A DNA stretch of 64,000 bases from Hyphomicrobiales bacterium (GCA_027487555.1 JAIYDI010000020.1:1-64000); one strand, 5' to 3'. Numbered from the stretch's first letter, positions 8,521 to 17,727 are shown. Notes: generated from the letters alone by a model not told the origin. A program made the numbers and translations.

Positions 8521-9850
8521 TCAGTGATGCGGCATGCAGCCCTGACATCAGTGCGCCATGCACCGTGCCCGGATGATCATGCGATGCCGCCTCGCCTGCA
8601 AAGATCAGCCGACCGTTCCAATCGGCACCGCGCAGCGCCTTGCGGGTCTTGGCACTGGTGCCAACGGCGTTGAAGGAGTAGGACCCAAGAGCAAACGGAT
8701 CGCGCGACCAGCGGCTGATCTGCGCACCAATCGGGGCAGGGAACGCTGTGCCGAACATGGCGCGCAAGGCCTTATATGCGGCATCAACGGTGGCTGCATC
8801 ATTCAGCGCTTCGAGCTCCAGCGCCTGTGCGCCTGCGTTGAAACCCAGCAGCACAGGTGCCCCCAAGGCAGGTGCGAGGCTGACCCATTCGGCCCAGTGC
8901 CCATCCCGCGGCCCCAGCCACTCGATCCAATCCACGTCGGCCGGCCACGCAATCCGGTCGAACCGAAGCCAGCATTTGTTCAAAAGCCCCATGCCAAGCC
9001 CGTCAATCGCGGCCTGCCGTTCAGTCGACAGGCTTTCGGCGAAACGGACCGAGCCTGACTGCAGCACGCCAATTGGCAGGGTGACAATGGCATAATCAGC
9101 GGTCAGCACCTCTCCATTGATGAGAGTTATGGCCACACCCGCCGCGTCGGGGCCAATGGCGGTGATGGCGGCGCCCATGCGCAGGGTCAGGCCTTTTGCC
9201 AGATGGCTCGCAATCTGCCCAAAACCGCCCGGAAACAGCACGTCATCGCCACCGAATTCATCCACATCGTCAAAGTACCAGGCAGACGCCGCGTGCCAGT
9301 CGCTTCCGTACTCCTGTTCGACCGTGCTGTTGATGAAGTGCCGGATCAGCCGCCGCTCGGCGTCATTGGCCTTTCGCCAATCCTTTGAGGCAAGCACAGC
9401 ATCCGCAAGCGAAAGGTCAGTCTCATTGTCATCCACCGCAGCACGGGCCTTTTCGACAAGTGCCTCGGCCCTTGCCATGGCAGTCTCAGGGTCGAAAGAC
9501 TGGCCTGAGGCATCGAGTGTCAGGGCGCTGCCATAGGATGTGGGCACCCGCGCCACACCCGCCTGATCGGCGAGTGCTGTCAACGGGTTACCCTCAATGC
9601 CATGGACCCAGCTTGCGCCCATGTCCGCAGGCAGGTCTGGCCACAGGCGCGACGTCCAGACGCGCCCGCCGATCCGGGTTTGTGCCTCGACTACCATCAC
9701 GCGGTGGCCTGCCGCCAGGGCAGCACGGGCCGCCGACAGCCCTGCGATACCTGCCCCGATCACCAGCACAGACCGCCCCGTCGCCGCCCGCACGGGTAGG
9801 GGTGCAAGTAGCGCTGCAAGGCTGGCGAGTACTTTGCGGCGGGACATCAT
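8507..9850 (-). CDS. exported flavin-dependent amine oxidase
   Basis: A 447-residue FAD amine oxidase of the monoamine/polyamine oxidase family. The N-terminus (MMSRRKVLASLAALLAPLPV) has a paired arginine followed by a hydrophobic run and an Ala-rich cleavage site, suggesting Tat export of the folded flavoprotein. The dinucleotide-binding loop VLVIGAGIAGLSAA (28-41) is followed by IGGRVWTS and GASWVHGIEGNP, the last resembling spermine/polyamine oxidases. The C-terminal FAD motif FAGEAASHDHPGTVHGALMS is complete. It would oxidise an amine to an aldehyde with release of H2O2, in the periplasm if exported. It appears intact although both neighbours are gene fragments. Its substrate cannot be told from sequence. 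Confidence 0.85.
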   Translation of the reverse strand: MMSRRKVLASLAALLAPLPVRAATGRSVLVIGAGIAGLSAARAALAAGHRVMVVEAQTRIGGRVWTSRLWPDLPADMGASWVHGIEGNPLTALADQAGVARVPTSYGSALTLDASGQSFDPETAMARAEALVEKARAAVDDNETDLSLADAVLASKDWRKANDAERRLIRHFINSTVEQEYGSDWHAASAWYFDDVDEFGGDDVLFPGGFGQIASHLAKGLTLRMGAAITAIGPDAAGVAITLINGEVLTADYAIVTLPIGVLQSGSVRFAESLSTERQAAIDGLGMGLLNKCWLRFDRIAWPADVDWIEWLGPRDGHWAEWVSLAPALGAPVLLGFNAGAQALELEALNDAATVDAAYKALRAMFGTAFPAPIGAQISRWSRDPFALGSYSFNAVGTSAKTRKALRGADWNGRLIFAGEAASHDHPGTVHGALMSGLHAASLMGAA

Positions 9851-9879
9851 CGGGGTACCTTTCTGGGCTTTGAGTTCCT

Positions 9880-10160
9880 TTACTTCTCCCAGAAACCAGC
9901 GACCAGCATTTCAACGGCCTTGATGTTGCTGGAGTCGCCGGTCACTTCGACATATTCCAGCACGACGAAACGGTCGTGCTTGAGGGCGTCGTGGTTGGCG
10001 AAGGCCAGTTTGTCCTTCATGAGGGCGGTCTCTTGTACCACCGTCACACCACCGCAGTTGACGATCACCGCGACCTCGGGATTGCTTTGCACCACCGGCT
10101 CTCAGCAATCTCGGCCCGGATTTTCTCGAGGTTGTTCATGATGTTGCTGCCGCCGGCTGC
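9880..10160 (-). pseudogene. fragment of an unidentified protein, frameshifted
   Basis: The end of a protein reads NPEVAVIVNCGGVTVVQETA ... LAFANHDALKHDRFVVLEYV ... VEMLVAGFWEK. Its upstream part (NIMNNLEKIRAEIAES) is one base out of frame near 10100, where a single C seems to have been lost. Further upstream the sequence runs into an oppositely oriented amidohydrolase fragment, so the N-terminus is gone. The peptide looks like a conserved protein, but I do not recognise the family. Confidence 0.5.
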
Positions 10161-10184
10161 CTCGACCATGGGCTGATCCCCAGT

Positions 10185-10456
10185 GTGAATGACTGGCTGG
10201 CCGAGACGATCGCGGCGCGTCCCTCTCTCGCCGCATTCGGACGCGATGCCCGGCAGGCCGCCGCCTTGCCGAATGTCCATTTCGATACGATGGGCGACGA
10301 TCCGCTTCTGCTTGAGGTGAGGGTAGACTATTTCGGCGCACAGCGCGTGCTGGTCGGCACAGATTTTCCTATCCTGCCGTCGCTGCAACAGGCCGGCCTG
10401 AAGGCGTGCTTCGCCGAGGCGGCTCGGCAGGGCAGCGCTTCCGCTTCCTGGCCTAG
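10185..10456 (+). pseudogene. amidohydrolase (amidohydrolase_2 type) fragment
   Basis: The frame reads ARPSLAAFGRDARQAAALPN, VHFDTMGDDPLLLEV, YFGAQRVLVGTDFPILP. This is the C-terminal metal-dependent TIM-barrel region of the ACMSD/resorcylate-decarboxylase type, in which (H/D)T...GADRVLFGTDYP is characteristic and the last Asp binds metal. The first two thirds of the family length, with the N-terminal HxH motif, are absent, so the piece is inactive. It joins directly to an Old Yellow Enzyme fragment. Confidence 0.7.
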
Positions 10457-10457
10457 A

Positions 10458-10903
10458 TCCTCGCAGCGGTGCTCGACTATTGGCCGGCAAACCGCATCGG
10501 GGTCAGGTTGTCGCCCACCGAACCCTTCCTGGGGATGTGTGATTCCAACCCCTTGAGCCACTACACCAAACTTGTGAAGCTGCTGAACCGGTTCGGGCTT
10601 GCTTATCTGCATGGTGTGGAGTTCCCTGTGCAGCTGGACCGCCGACCGGAAGTTGCACGGCAGGTTCGGGGTGCTTTCGAGGGGGTTGATCGGCCGCGCG
10701 CCGCGCTGTGGCTCGACACTGGCTGGGCCGATCGTGTCGCGAATGGCAAAGCATTCCTCGCGAACCCGGATCTGGTCGAGCGGTTCTGGACAAAAGCGCC
10801 GCTGACTGCGCCCCACAAGGCGAGGTTCTATTCCGCTGGCAAGGCGAGATACACAGATTACCCTGCGCTTTGGTCCGGAGCCGAGCGTCGTTCAGGCGGT
10901 TAG
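10458..10903 (+). pseudogene. Old Yellow Enzyme family NADH:flavin oxidoreductase, C-terminal part
   Basis: The frame VLDYWPANRIGVRLSPTEPF ... KLLNRFGLAYLHGVEFPVQL ... NPDLVERFWTKAPL ... FYSAGKARYTDYPAL follows the C-terminal half of OYE/NemA-type flavoproteins. There RVGIRLSP, GxAYLH, NPDLVxR and FYGGxxxGYTDYP are hallmark segments. The N-terminal half with most FMN contacts and the His/Asn substrate pair is missing, and part of the FMN phosphate-binding region seems deleted between the PVQL and LANPDL segments. A stop codon lies just upstream of the fragment. It is a relic of an ene-reductase gene. Confidence 0.78.
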
Positions 10904-11338
10904 CAGTTCAAGGGGCAGGGCCCGGCCATCCATGTCGCGCATTTCGGCCAGTGTCGTCTTGTCGAGTACGGCAGCGATGGCGTTGCGCACATCGACCATC
11001 ATGTGCCGCACCTGGCAGGAGGCTACATCGCAGTCATCGCAGGGCTGGTAGCGCGTGTGGCTGGCGCAGGCGATGGGGGCAAGCGGCCCTTCAAGCACGC
11101 GTACAATCGCGCCCACGGTGATCTGGTCCGGGGTCCTCGCCAGGCGATAGCCACCGCCCTTGCCCTTTCGCGAGACGACGAGTCCGGCATTGCGCAAGTC
11201 GCCGAGGATCGCATCAAGAAACTTCTTCGGGATGTTGTTGGCTTCCGCCACATCGGCGACAAGCGACAGTTCTCCGGGTGGACTCTGCGCAAGGTAGACC
11301 AGCGCCTTCAACCCGTATTTGCCCTTGGCCGTAAGCAT
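10892..11338 (-). CDS. Rrf2-family transcriptional regulator
   Basis: A 148-residue winged-helix protein of the Rrf2 family (MLTAKGKYGLKALVYLAQSP ... IPKKFLDAILGDLRNAGLVV ... RKGKGGGYRLA). Four cysteines, C91, C100, C103 and C108, form a cluster in the loop where Rrf2 members such as IscR, NsrR and RsrR bind an Fe-S cluster or where thiol sensors sit, so a redox or metal-responsive role is plausible. The start is the first ATG of the frame. Its 3' end overlaps the OYE fragment by 12 bases in convergent orientation. The targets are unknown; the gene looks intact. Confidence 0.88.
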   Translation of the reverse strand: MLTAKGKYGLKALVYLAQSPPGELSLVADVAEANNIPKKFLDAILGDLRNAGLVVSRKGKGGGYRLARTPDQITVGAIVRVLEGPLAPIACASHTRYQPCDDCDVASCQVRHMMVDVRNAIAAVLDKTTLAEMRDMDGRALPLELLTA

Positions 11339-11489
11339 CGCCTGTCTCCCCGTGCTCGTTGGAAGAGATTAATTCCATATACCCGCTAAACAAGAAAATA
11401 TTCTGAGGGCGACGGCGCCAATGCCGAAAACCGACAGGTTGGCCTGCCGGTTTTCGAAACAGAGCACAAGCGCCGGGCGCGGCGACATG

Positions 11490-12010
11490 CTGTGGACACG
11501 AGAGCGCCGATCCCGGACATATCGATCTGCGGTCGTCGGGTGGCACGTGAGTTCACCGATTTGATCAGCTGTCGCGGCAAGCCAGACATGAACGCTTCGG
11601 ACCACGGCGACGAGTTCACCTCGAACGCAATCCTCGCCCGGTCGAAGGATCATCGTGTGGCAAGGCACTCTATCGAGCAGGGAAAGCCGATGCGGAACGG
11701 CTAGTCGAGAGGTTCAACGGTCGGATGCGGGATGAGGTGCTGAACGAGAGCCTGTCCTTCGGCTTCGAGCATGCGCGCAGCGCCGTTGCCGAATGGCGGC
11801 AGGCGTTCGATACAGCGAGACCCCATTCCTCGCTCGGTTACCAGACCGCGGCGGCCTTTGCAGAAACCCTCGTCGCAACTAGCTGCGACGCTTCGCGCGA
11901 TGCGGGCTTCGCGTCTCCACCGGATGCTGAACCCGCGACCTGCGGCGTAACAGAAACCGCCGAGGCTCCAATCGCCGCTGGATGACAGTCCAGTGGCTGG
12001 TCACTGTGCC
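11490..12010 (+). pseudogene. IS3-family transposase remnant with right end
   Basis: The plus strand carries the second half of an IS3-type OrfB, distinct from the IS407-like copies further left. DISICGRRVAREFTDLISCR and SDHGDEFTSNAILAR (middle catalytic Asp) are in one frame. After a break near 11700 VERFNGRMRDEVLNESLSFG and EWRQAFDTARPHSSLGYQTA (last catalytic Glu region) follow in another. CCAGTGGCTGGTCACTG near 11990-12008 resembles the terminal repeat seen after such transposases. OrfA and the start of OrfB are missing, so the copy is inactive. Confidence 0.75.
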
Positions 12011-12363
12011 GCCGGTGAACTCGAGTGGCTGTTTGCCGACACGGACTGAGCCAAGAGAGCCGAGGATGGATGCAGCGAACGGCGGGATGTCGCGCCACGG
12101 ACCCACGGGGTGGTGTTCCCCACGCTCCCGCTTGCCTCGTTGCCGTGTGATCTCCATCAACCTGCATGGCGTAGTGACGGATACCGCCAGGCAGTTGAGC
12201 CGAGCCGAGACACCCGCCGAGAATGAAGCGCCCGGCACGGTCAAGGCGATCCAACACTGTATCAAGGCATTTGAGAGCCAGTGCAGGATGCCGGGTCGGT
12301 ACCGCTCCTATGGCTACAACCGTATGGCTGACGTATGAGTGCGCTCATTGTGGAGTGTTTGGA
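12011..12363. other. gene-free stretch
   Basis: A spacer between the IS3 remnant and the flavin reductase. No supported gene was found. GTGTTCCCCACGC at 12113-12125 matches only the first half of type I-E CRISPR repeats and has no second copy. GGAG at ~12352 serves as the ribosome site of the next gene. Confidence 0.5.
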
Positions 12364-12879
12364 ATGACAGTGATGTCGCCGCTTATCCAGGACGATCGCG
12401 GCTGGGAGTCGAGCGAGACCTTTCGCGAGGGTATGCGACAGCTTGCTTCGGGTGTCTCTATCGTTACCGGGGGCACAATGGCCATGCCGGTCGGTTTGGT
12501 CGCGACGGCTGTGTGTTCTGTGAGCGTCGAGCCCGCGACGCTGCTCGTCTCAATCAACCATGCGGCGAGTGCCTTCGGAACAATTTCCGCGACCGAGCGC
12601 CTTACAGTGAATGTCCTGGGCACGCAGCACGAAGACCTGGTCGCGCAGTTCAGTCGCCCCGAACGGCGAGGCGAGCGCTTCCGATCGGGGCCCTGGGTGG
12701 GCGAGGGCGTGGATCCGCCGGTGTTGGAAGACGCACTTGCCGTATTCGAGTGCAGGGTGGTGCAAAGCCACCCCTATTTCACCCATACTCTGTTTCTGGC
12801 GCGGCCCGAGCGTGTGCGGGTGAGCGGCGGCAGACCGCTGGTCTACTTCAGTCGCGGCTTCTCCGGGTTGGCAGGTTAA
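12364..12879 (+). CDS. flavin reductase-like domain protein
   Basis: A 171-residue protein of the flavin reductase (HpaC/RutF-like) split-barrel family: EGMRQLASGVSIVTGG, LVATAVCSVSVEPATLLVSI, HAASAFGTISATERLTVNVL, FECRVVQSHPYFTHTLFLAR. Members reduce free FMN or FAD with NAD(P)H to feed a partner monooxygenase. The long frame begins at 12223, but the upstream 47 codons are unlike the family; ATG 12364 with GGAG 12 bases upstream is preferred. No monooxygenase is adjacent, so the partner is unknown; it may belong to the same lost catabolic region as the OYE and amidohydrolase relics. Its stop overlaps the end of the convergent diguanylate cyclase by 4 bases. Confidence 0.85.
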   Translation: MTVMSPLIQDDRGWESSETFREGMRQLASGVSIVTGGTMAMPVGLVATAVCSVSVEPATLLVSINHAASAFGTISATERLTVNVLGTQHEDLVAQFSRPERRGERFRSGPWVGEGVDPPVLEDALAVFECRVVQSHPYFTHTLFLARPERVRVSGGRPLVYFSRGFSGLAG

Positions 12880-14798
12880 CCGGCAAGGCGTTGAACGGGC
12901 AATGCTGCCTGGACAACCAGTTGGTTTCGCCCCTGGGACTTTGCATCGTAAAGCGCAAGGTCGGCGGAATTGATCAGCCACTCGGCGCTTTGCAGGTCCA
13001 ACGGCGTGCGGTTGTCGATGGCGGCGACGCCAATGCTGATCGTGAGGACACCCCACGGAGCGTTGCGTTCGTGCGGGATTGCGATAGCCTGAACCCGACG
13101 GCAGAGTTCCTGCCCGATCACACGGGCCTGCATCAGGTCCAGACCCGGCACGAGCAGCGCCATTTCTTCTCCGCCATAACGGGCTGCGAGGTCGGTTCCA
13201 GGTCGGGCCGCGGCATTTACGATGTCGGCGATGGCGCGCAGAGCAGCGTCGCCTGCAAGGTGCCCGTAGTCGTCGTTGAACCGCTTGAAGCGATCGACGT
13301 CTATCAAGAGCAGGGACAAACTGCGTCCACTGTCTCGCGACGTCTCAACTTCGCGAGCGAGCACTGCATCGAGAGCTCGGCGGTTGCCAAGGCCTGTCAG
13401 TCCATCGACGCGAGCCAAGAATGCCAACTGTTGTTCGGCCTGCTTTCGTTCGGTGACGTCGCGCGTGACGCCGATCACAGAGACATTGCCACTGGCGCGG
13501 CGGAAGGAGGACTCGAGCCATATCTCGCGGCCATCCTTGTGCTGCACTCGGAACGAGACGGTCTCCTGCTCGCTTTCGTCGCGTTCCAGCCTGCCTGCCG
13601 CCTCGCGAACCAGAACTGCATCTTCGGTATGGATGATCTCGAAGGCATTCTGACCCAGCCGCTCTTCAGGCGTGAATCCGGTCAACCGTTCGATGGCGGG
13701 AGAGACATATAGTCGTTCGCCGGTAAAGCTATAGCGCTCCACTACGTCGCTTGCGCCTTCCGCAAGCAGCCGGAACTCCGCTTCCTTTCGGGCAAGCTGC
13801 TCTTCGCTCCGCTGCCGCCTTTCCACTTGTTCCATAAGGCGAAAGCCGAGAAGTGCGAGCAGCAGCAGCGCGAACAGCGTCACGACAAAGCGCTGCTTGG
13901 CGCCCATCATCCAGGAGCCTAGAACCGCGTCCTGCCTGAGCTCCACGGTTACGGCCAGCGGGTATCCACCACCCACTAGTGTTGCGGTCAGCTCGGCATT
14001 GGCGCCGGTGCTTGGGGCAATGGTGTAGCGAGCGCCCGAGCCCTGTTCGGCAAGTATCGTGCCTAAGGAGCCGGTCTGCGAACTCCCTGGCTTGTCCCCG
14101 ATCCAGCCAATGGGGTCGCCATCTGTGGTCTGCAGCAAGACTCCCTTCACGGCGTGGAGCTCGAGCTGGTCAAAGAAATCGGTGAAGTAGCGTTGGGGAA
14201 GCAAGGCGACGACCATGCCGCCGAACGTCCCATCAGATTCATCAAGCCGGCGGCTGATGCTGACGGCGACATCCGACCCCATGCCAACAGCCACCGGCGC
14301 CGAGAAGAAACTGCCGGTTGAGGTTGACGTGGTGTGGTAGGAAAACGCGAGCGGAGCGAGCCGCCCTACCATAGTCTCCCGCGTGGGCGCGCTTGCTGCG
14401 ATGAGGCGGCCACGCGCATCGAATACCATCAGGATTTCGGGGTGGCGCTCGCCCATTCCCTCGAACGGCGGCGGGGGCATATCTGGGGAGGCGCGTCCCA
14501 CTTGGGGCGCCTTCATGAACTCCGGCAATGTGCCCGACCACATCGAGGGTGGGCGCTTTTGAAGCGCCGCCGCCAGCGCACTGACCGCGCGCTCGGCACC
14601 GGCAATCGTGTTCTCGGCATGCTGCAGCAGCAGCTTGGCCGTCGAGGCAGCATCTTGGCGAGCGTGGCTCACGGTATCATAGCGAGCAATGACCTCGCGC
14701 CACGCTTCCACGCCGACAAGCAGCAGACACGCGGCCAGCACGAAGAGTGCCGATTTGTGGCTCAACGATCTTTGCTTGCGTGATTGGCCCAAGGTCAT
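12876..14798 (-). CDS. membrane diguanylate cyclase with PAS domain
   Basis: A 640-residue inner-membrane signalling protein. It has a TM helix at ~15-32, a ~270-residue extracytoplasmic sensor resembling Cache/PDC modules, a second TM at ~303-320, a linker coil, a PAS domain at ~337-455 ending in ITRDVTERK-type sequence, and a GGDEF domain at ~460-630. The active loop is GGEEM (542-546), with Met in place of the usual Phe; the catalytic acidic residues remain, so GTP to c-di-GMP cyclisation is still likely. The product-inhibition site, normally RxxD six residues before the loop, reads PGTD (533-536), so the Arg is displaced and feedback inhibition may be weak or absent. No EAL domain is present. 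Confidence 0.9.
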   Translation of the reverse strand: MTLGQSRKQRSLSHKSALFVLAACLLLVGVEAWREVIARYDTVSHARQDAASTAKLLLQHAENTIAGAERAVSALAAALQKRPPSMWSGTLPEFMKAPQVGRASPDMPPPPFEGMGERHPEILMVFDARGRLIAASAPTRETMVGRLAPLAFSYHTTSTSTGSFFSAPVAVGMGSDVAVSISRRLDESDGTFGGMVVALLPQRYFTDFFDQLELHAVKGVLLQTTDGDPIGWIGDKPGSSQTGSLGTILAEQGSGARYTIAPSTGANAELTATLVGGGYPLAVTVELRQDAVLGSWMMGAKQRFVVTLFALLLLALLGFRLMEQVERRQRSEEQLARKEAEFRLLAEGASDVVERYSFTGERLYVSPAIERLTGFTPEERLGQNAFEIIHTEDAVLVREAAGRLERDESEQETVSFRVQHKDGREIWLESSFRRASGNVSVIGVTRDVTERKQAEQQLAFLARVDGLTGLGNRRALDAVLAREVETSRDSGRSLSLLLIDVDRFKRFNDDYGHLAGDAALRAIADIVNAAARPGTDLAARYGGEEMALLVPGLDLMQARVIGQELCRRVQAIAIPHERNAPWGVLTISIGVAAIDNRTPLDLQSAEWLINSADLALYDAKSQGRNQLVVQAALPVQRLAG

Positions 14799-14908
14799 GT
14801 GTCTCCGCTAGGAAACCTGCCACAAGCCCGTTAAGTGCACCGCAAACCGATAGACCAGATTCTGACGGCGAAGGTGACACGATGTTAACCGCGCCACCTG
14901 GGTGAGGT

Positions 14909-15433
14909 TCAGCGCGAGAAAGGTACCGACGCCTTAAGTGTATCGCCGCTCTCGTTGAACAGCACGGAGAAATCGACGCTGATCTTCTCTTTCCTCAGCG
15001 TGATGTCGGCGGTGATGGTCAGCGGCTTGCCGTTCTCGTCCTTGTCCTGCTCCCGAAGGTTGAAGACAAGTGCATCGCCCTGACGCTTGCCTATGGCAAG
15101 CCCGGTGAATGTGGCATTCGAGGTCATCGCGGCTTCATAGCGCTTGGTGCCGTCGTTCCAGGCCATTGTCCCGCTCACTGTCAGGTTGGTTCCCGCCAGC
15201 GAGCAACGTCCGGAGTAATTGACCTTCTGCTCGTTGCCATTTGTAAGGCTCAGCCGACAGACAACCGATTCAGTTTCCGCCCCGATGAGCACGCCGCGAC
15301 CGCGCCAGTCGCCAACATAGTCTTGCAGCAACTCGACATTGCTGTTCGCAGCGAGCGCGGGCACTGCGACCTGCGCCAGAAGAACGGCACCGAAGGCCGC
15401 CGCAAGATGACGATGGGACGACATGTGTTTCAC
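14909..15433 (-). CDS. small exported protein paired with MMPL transporter
   Basis: A 174-residue protein with a signal peptide (LAAAFGAVLLAQVAVPALAA|NS). The mature part has WRGRGVLIG, YSGRCSLAGTNLTVSGTMAW, KRQGDALVFNL and ends LKASVPFSR. The strand-rich pattern with two Cys (C59 and C77) suggests a lipocalin-like or small beta-barrel fold, but I do not recognise a named family. Its start overlaps the end of the transporter gene by 4 bases (ATGA), so the two are probably translationally coupled and act together, perhaps as a periplasmic partner that carries or receives the transported lipid. An alternative ATG lies at 15424. Confidence 0.7.
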   Translation of the reverse strand: MKHMSSHRHLAAAFGAVLLAQVAVPALAANSNVELLQDYVGDWRGRGVLIGAETESVVCRLSLTNGNEQKVNYSGRCSLAGTNLTVSGTMAWNDGTKRYEAAMTSNATFTGLAIGKRQGDALVFNLREQDKDENGKPLTITADITLRKEKISVDFSVLFNESGDTLKASVPFSR

Positions 15434-17727
15434 TTCTTAACCCCTCCAAGCGGATGAAAGAATCGCCCCCCGGCGACAAGCAGTGCCGGCAGGATGAGGC
15501 CGTCACCAATCAAAGCAAGCCCCAGAGTGACGACAAAGAGCGTCCCGAAAAGGGCAACCTGCGGCAGGGCCGAGAACATCACGATGGCCGTACCTGAGCA
15601 AAGGATCAGCGTTGCTGCCACGATGGCGCCACCGATTCGCTGCATGGTGTGGTGAATAGCATCCATGTGATCGCGACCTTCCTCGCGGCGTGAATGCAGG
15701 TAGTGCGACAGGAAATGTGTGGTGTCATCGACTGCGATGCCAAACGCGATCGTCAAGGACAGCACCGTCGTCAGTTGCAGCCCGGCGCCTGATGCCCAGA
15801 GCCAGGCTTCGGTCCCCAGGATCGGGAAAAGGTTCGGGATCGCGGTCGCCAGGGCGACTCGAAATGAGCGGAAGGCGAGACCAATCAGGAACAGGTTGAC
15901 GATCACCGAGATGGTCAAGTCCATCTGCAGGCCACGGACGATATTGTCGGTGGCATAGGTGGTCATCACGCGGAAGCCGCCGACTTCCGCGCCCGCGATG
16001 CCCGCAGCGGTCAGGTCGGACTGGATGCCTTCCTTCAGCGCGATCAGCTCCTCTGAACTGATGATTGTGGGCATGAACCCGGTGATAAGCGCCTTCATGC
16101 CGTCCGGCGCGACAAAGCGGCGTTTGAGGTCGCCCACCGCGTTGAAGATCTGTTCACGGGTAAAGCCAGACTCTGCATAGTGCGTGAAGGCGGCCGCCGA
16201 GATCACCTTGTTCTTGCCCAGATGCCTTTCAACGATGTCGTGCACTTGCTGCACGATCTTGAAGTCTTCGTCGCCGACATCTGCAAGGCCCTGTTTCAAC
16301 GGCACGCTGACATACAGAGGCGCGACGCCGCCAACGCCTTGATCGATGTTTTCCGCCGCAGCAAGTGCGGAGGAATCCTTCGCCATGAAGTCTTCAAAGG
16401 AGAATCTTGGCTGGATGAGAAAGTAGGGAATGAGCAGCAGCAAGGTGGCGATGATTGCGCCGATGGCGATTGGCCGGGCAAACCTGCGGGCGATGAACCA
16501 GGCGAACGGAATCGGTGCAGTGATCGCGAAGCTTGGCTTCGGAGCCTTGAAGCCCAGCCTGACCGCCAGCTTCAGGATCAGCGGCAGGAAGGTCATGAGG
16601 CAGAGGAAGTTGGTGAGTGACGCAAGCGTACCTGCGAGCGAGAACTCCTGAATGCCTTGACCCGCGGTAAGGGACAGGGACGCAAAGGAAACCAGTGTCG
16701 TCAGCATGGTAAGGGCACTTGCTGGGCCGACCACCCGAACGGTCTCGTTCACGGCCCTGTATGGATCCATGCCCTCCCGCCAATAGGCGAGCCAGTTGAA
16801 GATAAAGAAAAGGCTCTCCGCAAAGGCGATCACCAGGATGATCGTCGTCACAATGATTGTGAGGAAAGAGAACGATCCGAATAGCGCAACAATCAGGCCC
16901 ATGACCCAGATGACGGCGATGAACGGCGTTGCGGCAACGAGAATGGCGCCCCAGAAGCTCCTGAGGGCAATCAGCGCGATGATGGAGCCGAGCGCGAAGC
17001 CATAAACGGTGAAGGTGATCTGGTCGCCGATGGCGGCGTTCAGCATCTCCGATGTCCAGATCGGAGGGCCGGTCAGTTCGATGCTGACGCCAGGCATTTC
17101 GTAGAAGCCGATCAGGTCGCGCAGGTCAGCGATCAGCTTCTTGGTGCCATTGCCCTTGGTGGCCTCAGGCTTAGGGAAGACAATGATGACCACGCCCGAG
17201 AGGTCGGGGCTGATCAGGTTGCGCATCATCGGGTCATTCTGCTGCAATTCGAGCAGTGCGGTCCGGATTTCTTCCGGATCAGTCATGCCCTCTGGCACTG
17301 CCGGCATGGTGGTGCCGCCGTCACCGGGCTTCCGGAGCGTGAATGCCGACATTGTGCCGGTGATCGACTCGCTGTTCGAGAGGTCGAGTGCCATGGCCCG
17401 GATATTCTCGAGCACATTCGGATCGGTCAGGTTGTCGGTCTTCACCAGCACATAGATGTCGTTCTCGAACGTACCGAAGGTGTCGGCCAGGTGCTGGTAG
17501 GCTTCGTATTCCGGGCCCGAATGGGCGTAGACGCGCAGCAGGTCACCATCGACGCTAAGCCGTGGCATCTGGGCGAGGCAGAAAATGGAAAGCGCGATGA
17601 CGAAGGCAGCGACGATTCGGGGGCGCTTCAGGGTCTGGTGCCCGACGATTTCGAGGCCGAAACCAATTGAACGCTCGTGCCCAAACGCCCATTTCCAGAG
17701 GCGTTGAGCCAAATTTTCCTTGGTCAC
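15430..17727 (-). CDS. MMPL/RND-superfamily exporter (HpnN-like)
   Basis: A ~765-residue polytopic protein with the duplicated RND layout: TM1 (~38-56), a large periplasmic loop, a cluster of helices around 225-400, TM7 (~425-445), a second large loop, and a C-terminal helix cluster. The conserved segment LSLTIAFGIAVDDTTHFLSH in the second half matches the MMPL family, where the Asp residues relay protons. Such proteins export lipids, for example hopanoids (HpnN) or mycolyl lipids. No hopanoid gene is nearby, so the substrate is open. The longest frame starts with TTG at 17736, but GTG 17727 sits better behind GAGAGGGA. It overlaps the exported-protein gene downstream. Confidence 0.85.
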   Translation of the reverse strand: MTKENLAQRLWKWAFGHERSIGFGLEIVGHQTLKRPRIVAAFVIALSIFCLAQMPRLSVDGDLLRVYAHSGPEYEAYQHLADTFGTFENDIYVLVKTDNLTDPNVLENIRAMALDLSNSESITGTMSAFTLRKPGDGGTTMPAVPEGMTDPEEIRTALLELQQNDPMMRNLISPDLSGVVIIVFPKPEATKGNGTKKLIADLRDLIGFYEMPGVSIELTGPPIWTSEMLNAAIGDQITFTVYGFALGSIIALIALRSFWGAILVAATPFIAVIWVMGLIVALFGSFSFLTIIVTTIILVIAFAESLFFIFNWLAYWREGMDPYRAVNETVRVVGPASALTMLTTLVSFASLSLTAGQGIQEFSLAGTLASLTNFLCLMTFLPLILKLAVRLGFKAPKPSFAITAPIPFAWFIARRFARPIAIGAIIATLLLLIPYFLIQPRFSFEDFMAKDSSALAAAENIDQGVGGVAPLYVSVPLKQGLADVGDEDFKIVQQVHDIVERHLGKNKVISAAAFTHYAESGFTREQIFNAVGDLKRRFVAPDGMKALITGFMPTIISSEELIALKEGIQSDLTAAGIAGAEVGGFRVMTTYATDNIVRGLQMDLTISVIVNLFLIGLAFRSFRVALATAIPNLFPILGTEAWLWASGAGLQLTTVLSLTIAFGIAVDDTTHFLSHYLHSRREEGRDHMDAIHHTMQRIGGAIVAATLILCSGTAIVMFSALPQVALFGTLFVVTLGLALIGDGLILPALLVAGGRFFHPLGGVKK

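Noticed and set aside
12113..12141. GTGTTCCCCACGC resembling the first half of a type I-E CRISPR repeat, about 3.6 kb from the cas1 relic
   Set aside because: Only ~13 bases match, the second half of the repeat does not, and no second copy lies about 61 bases away on either side.
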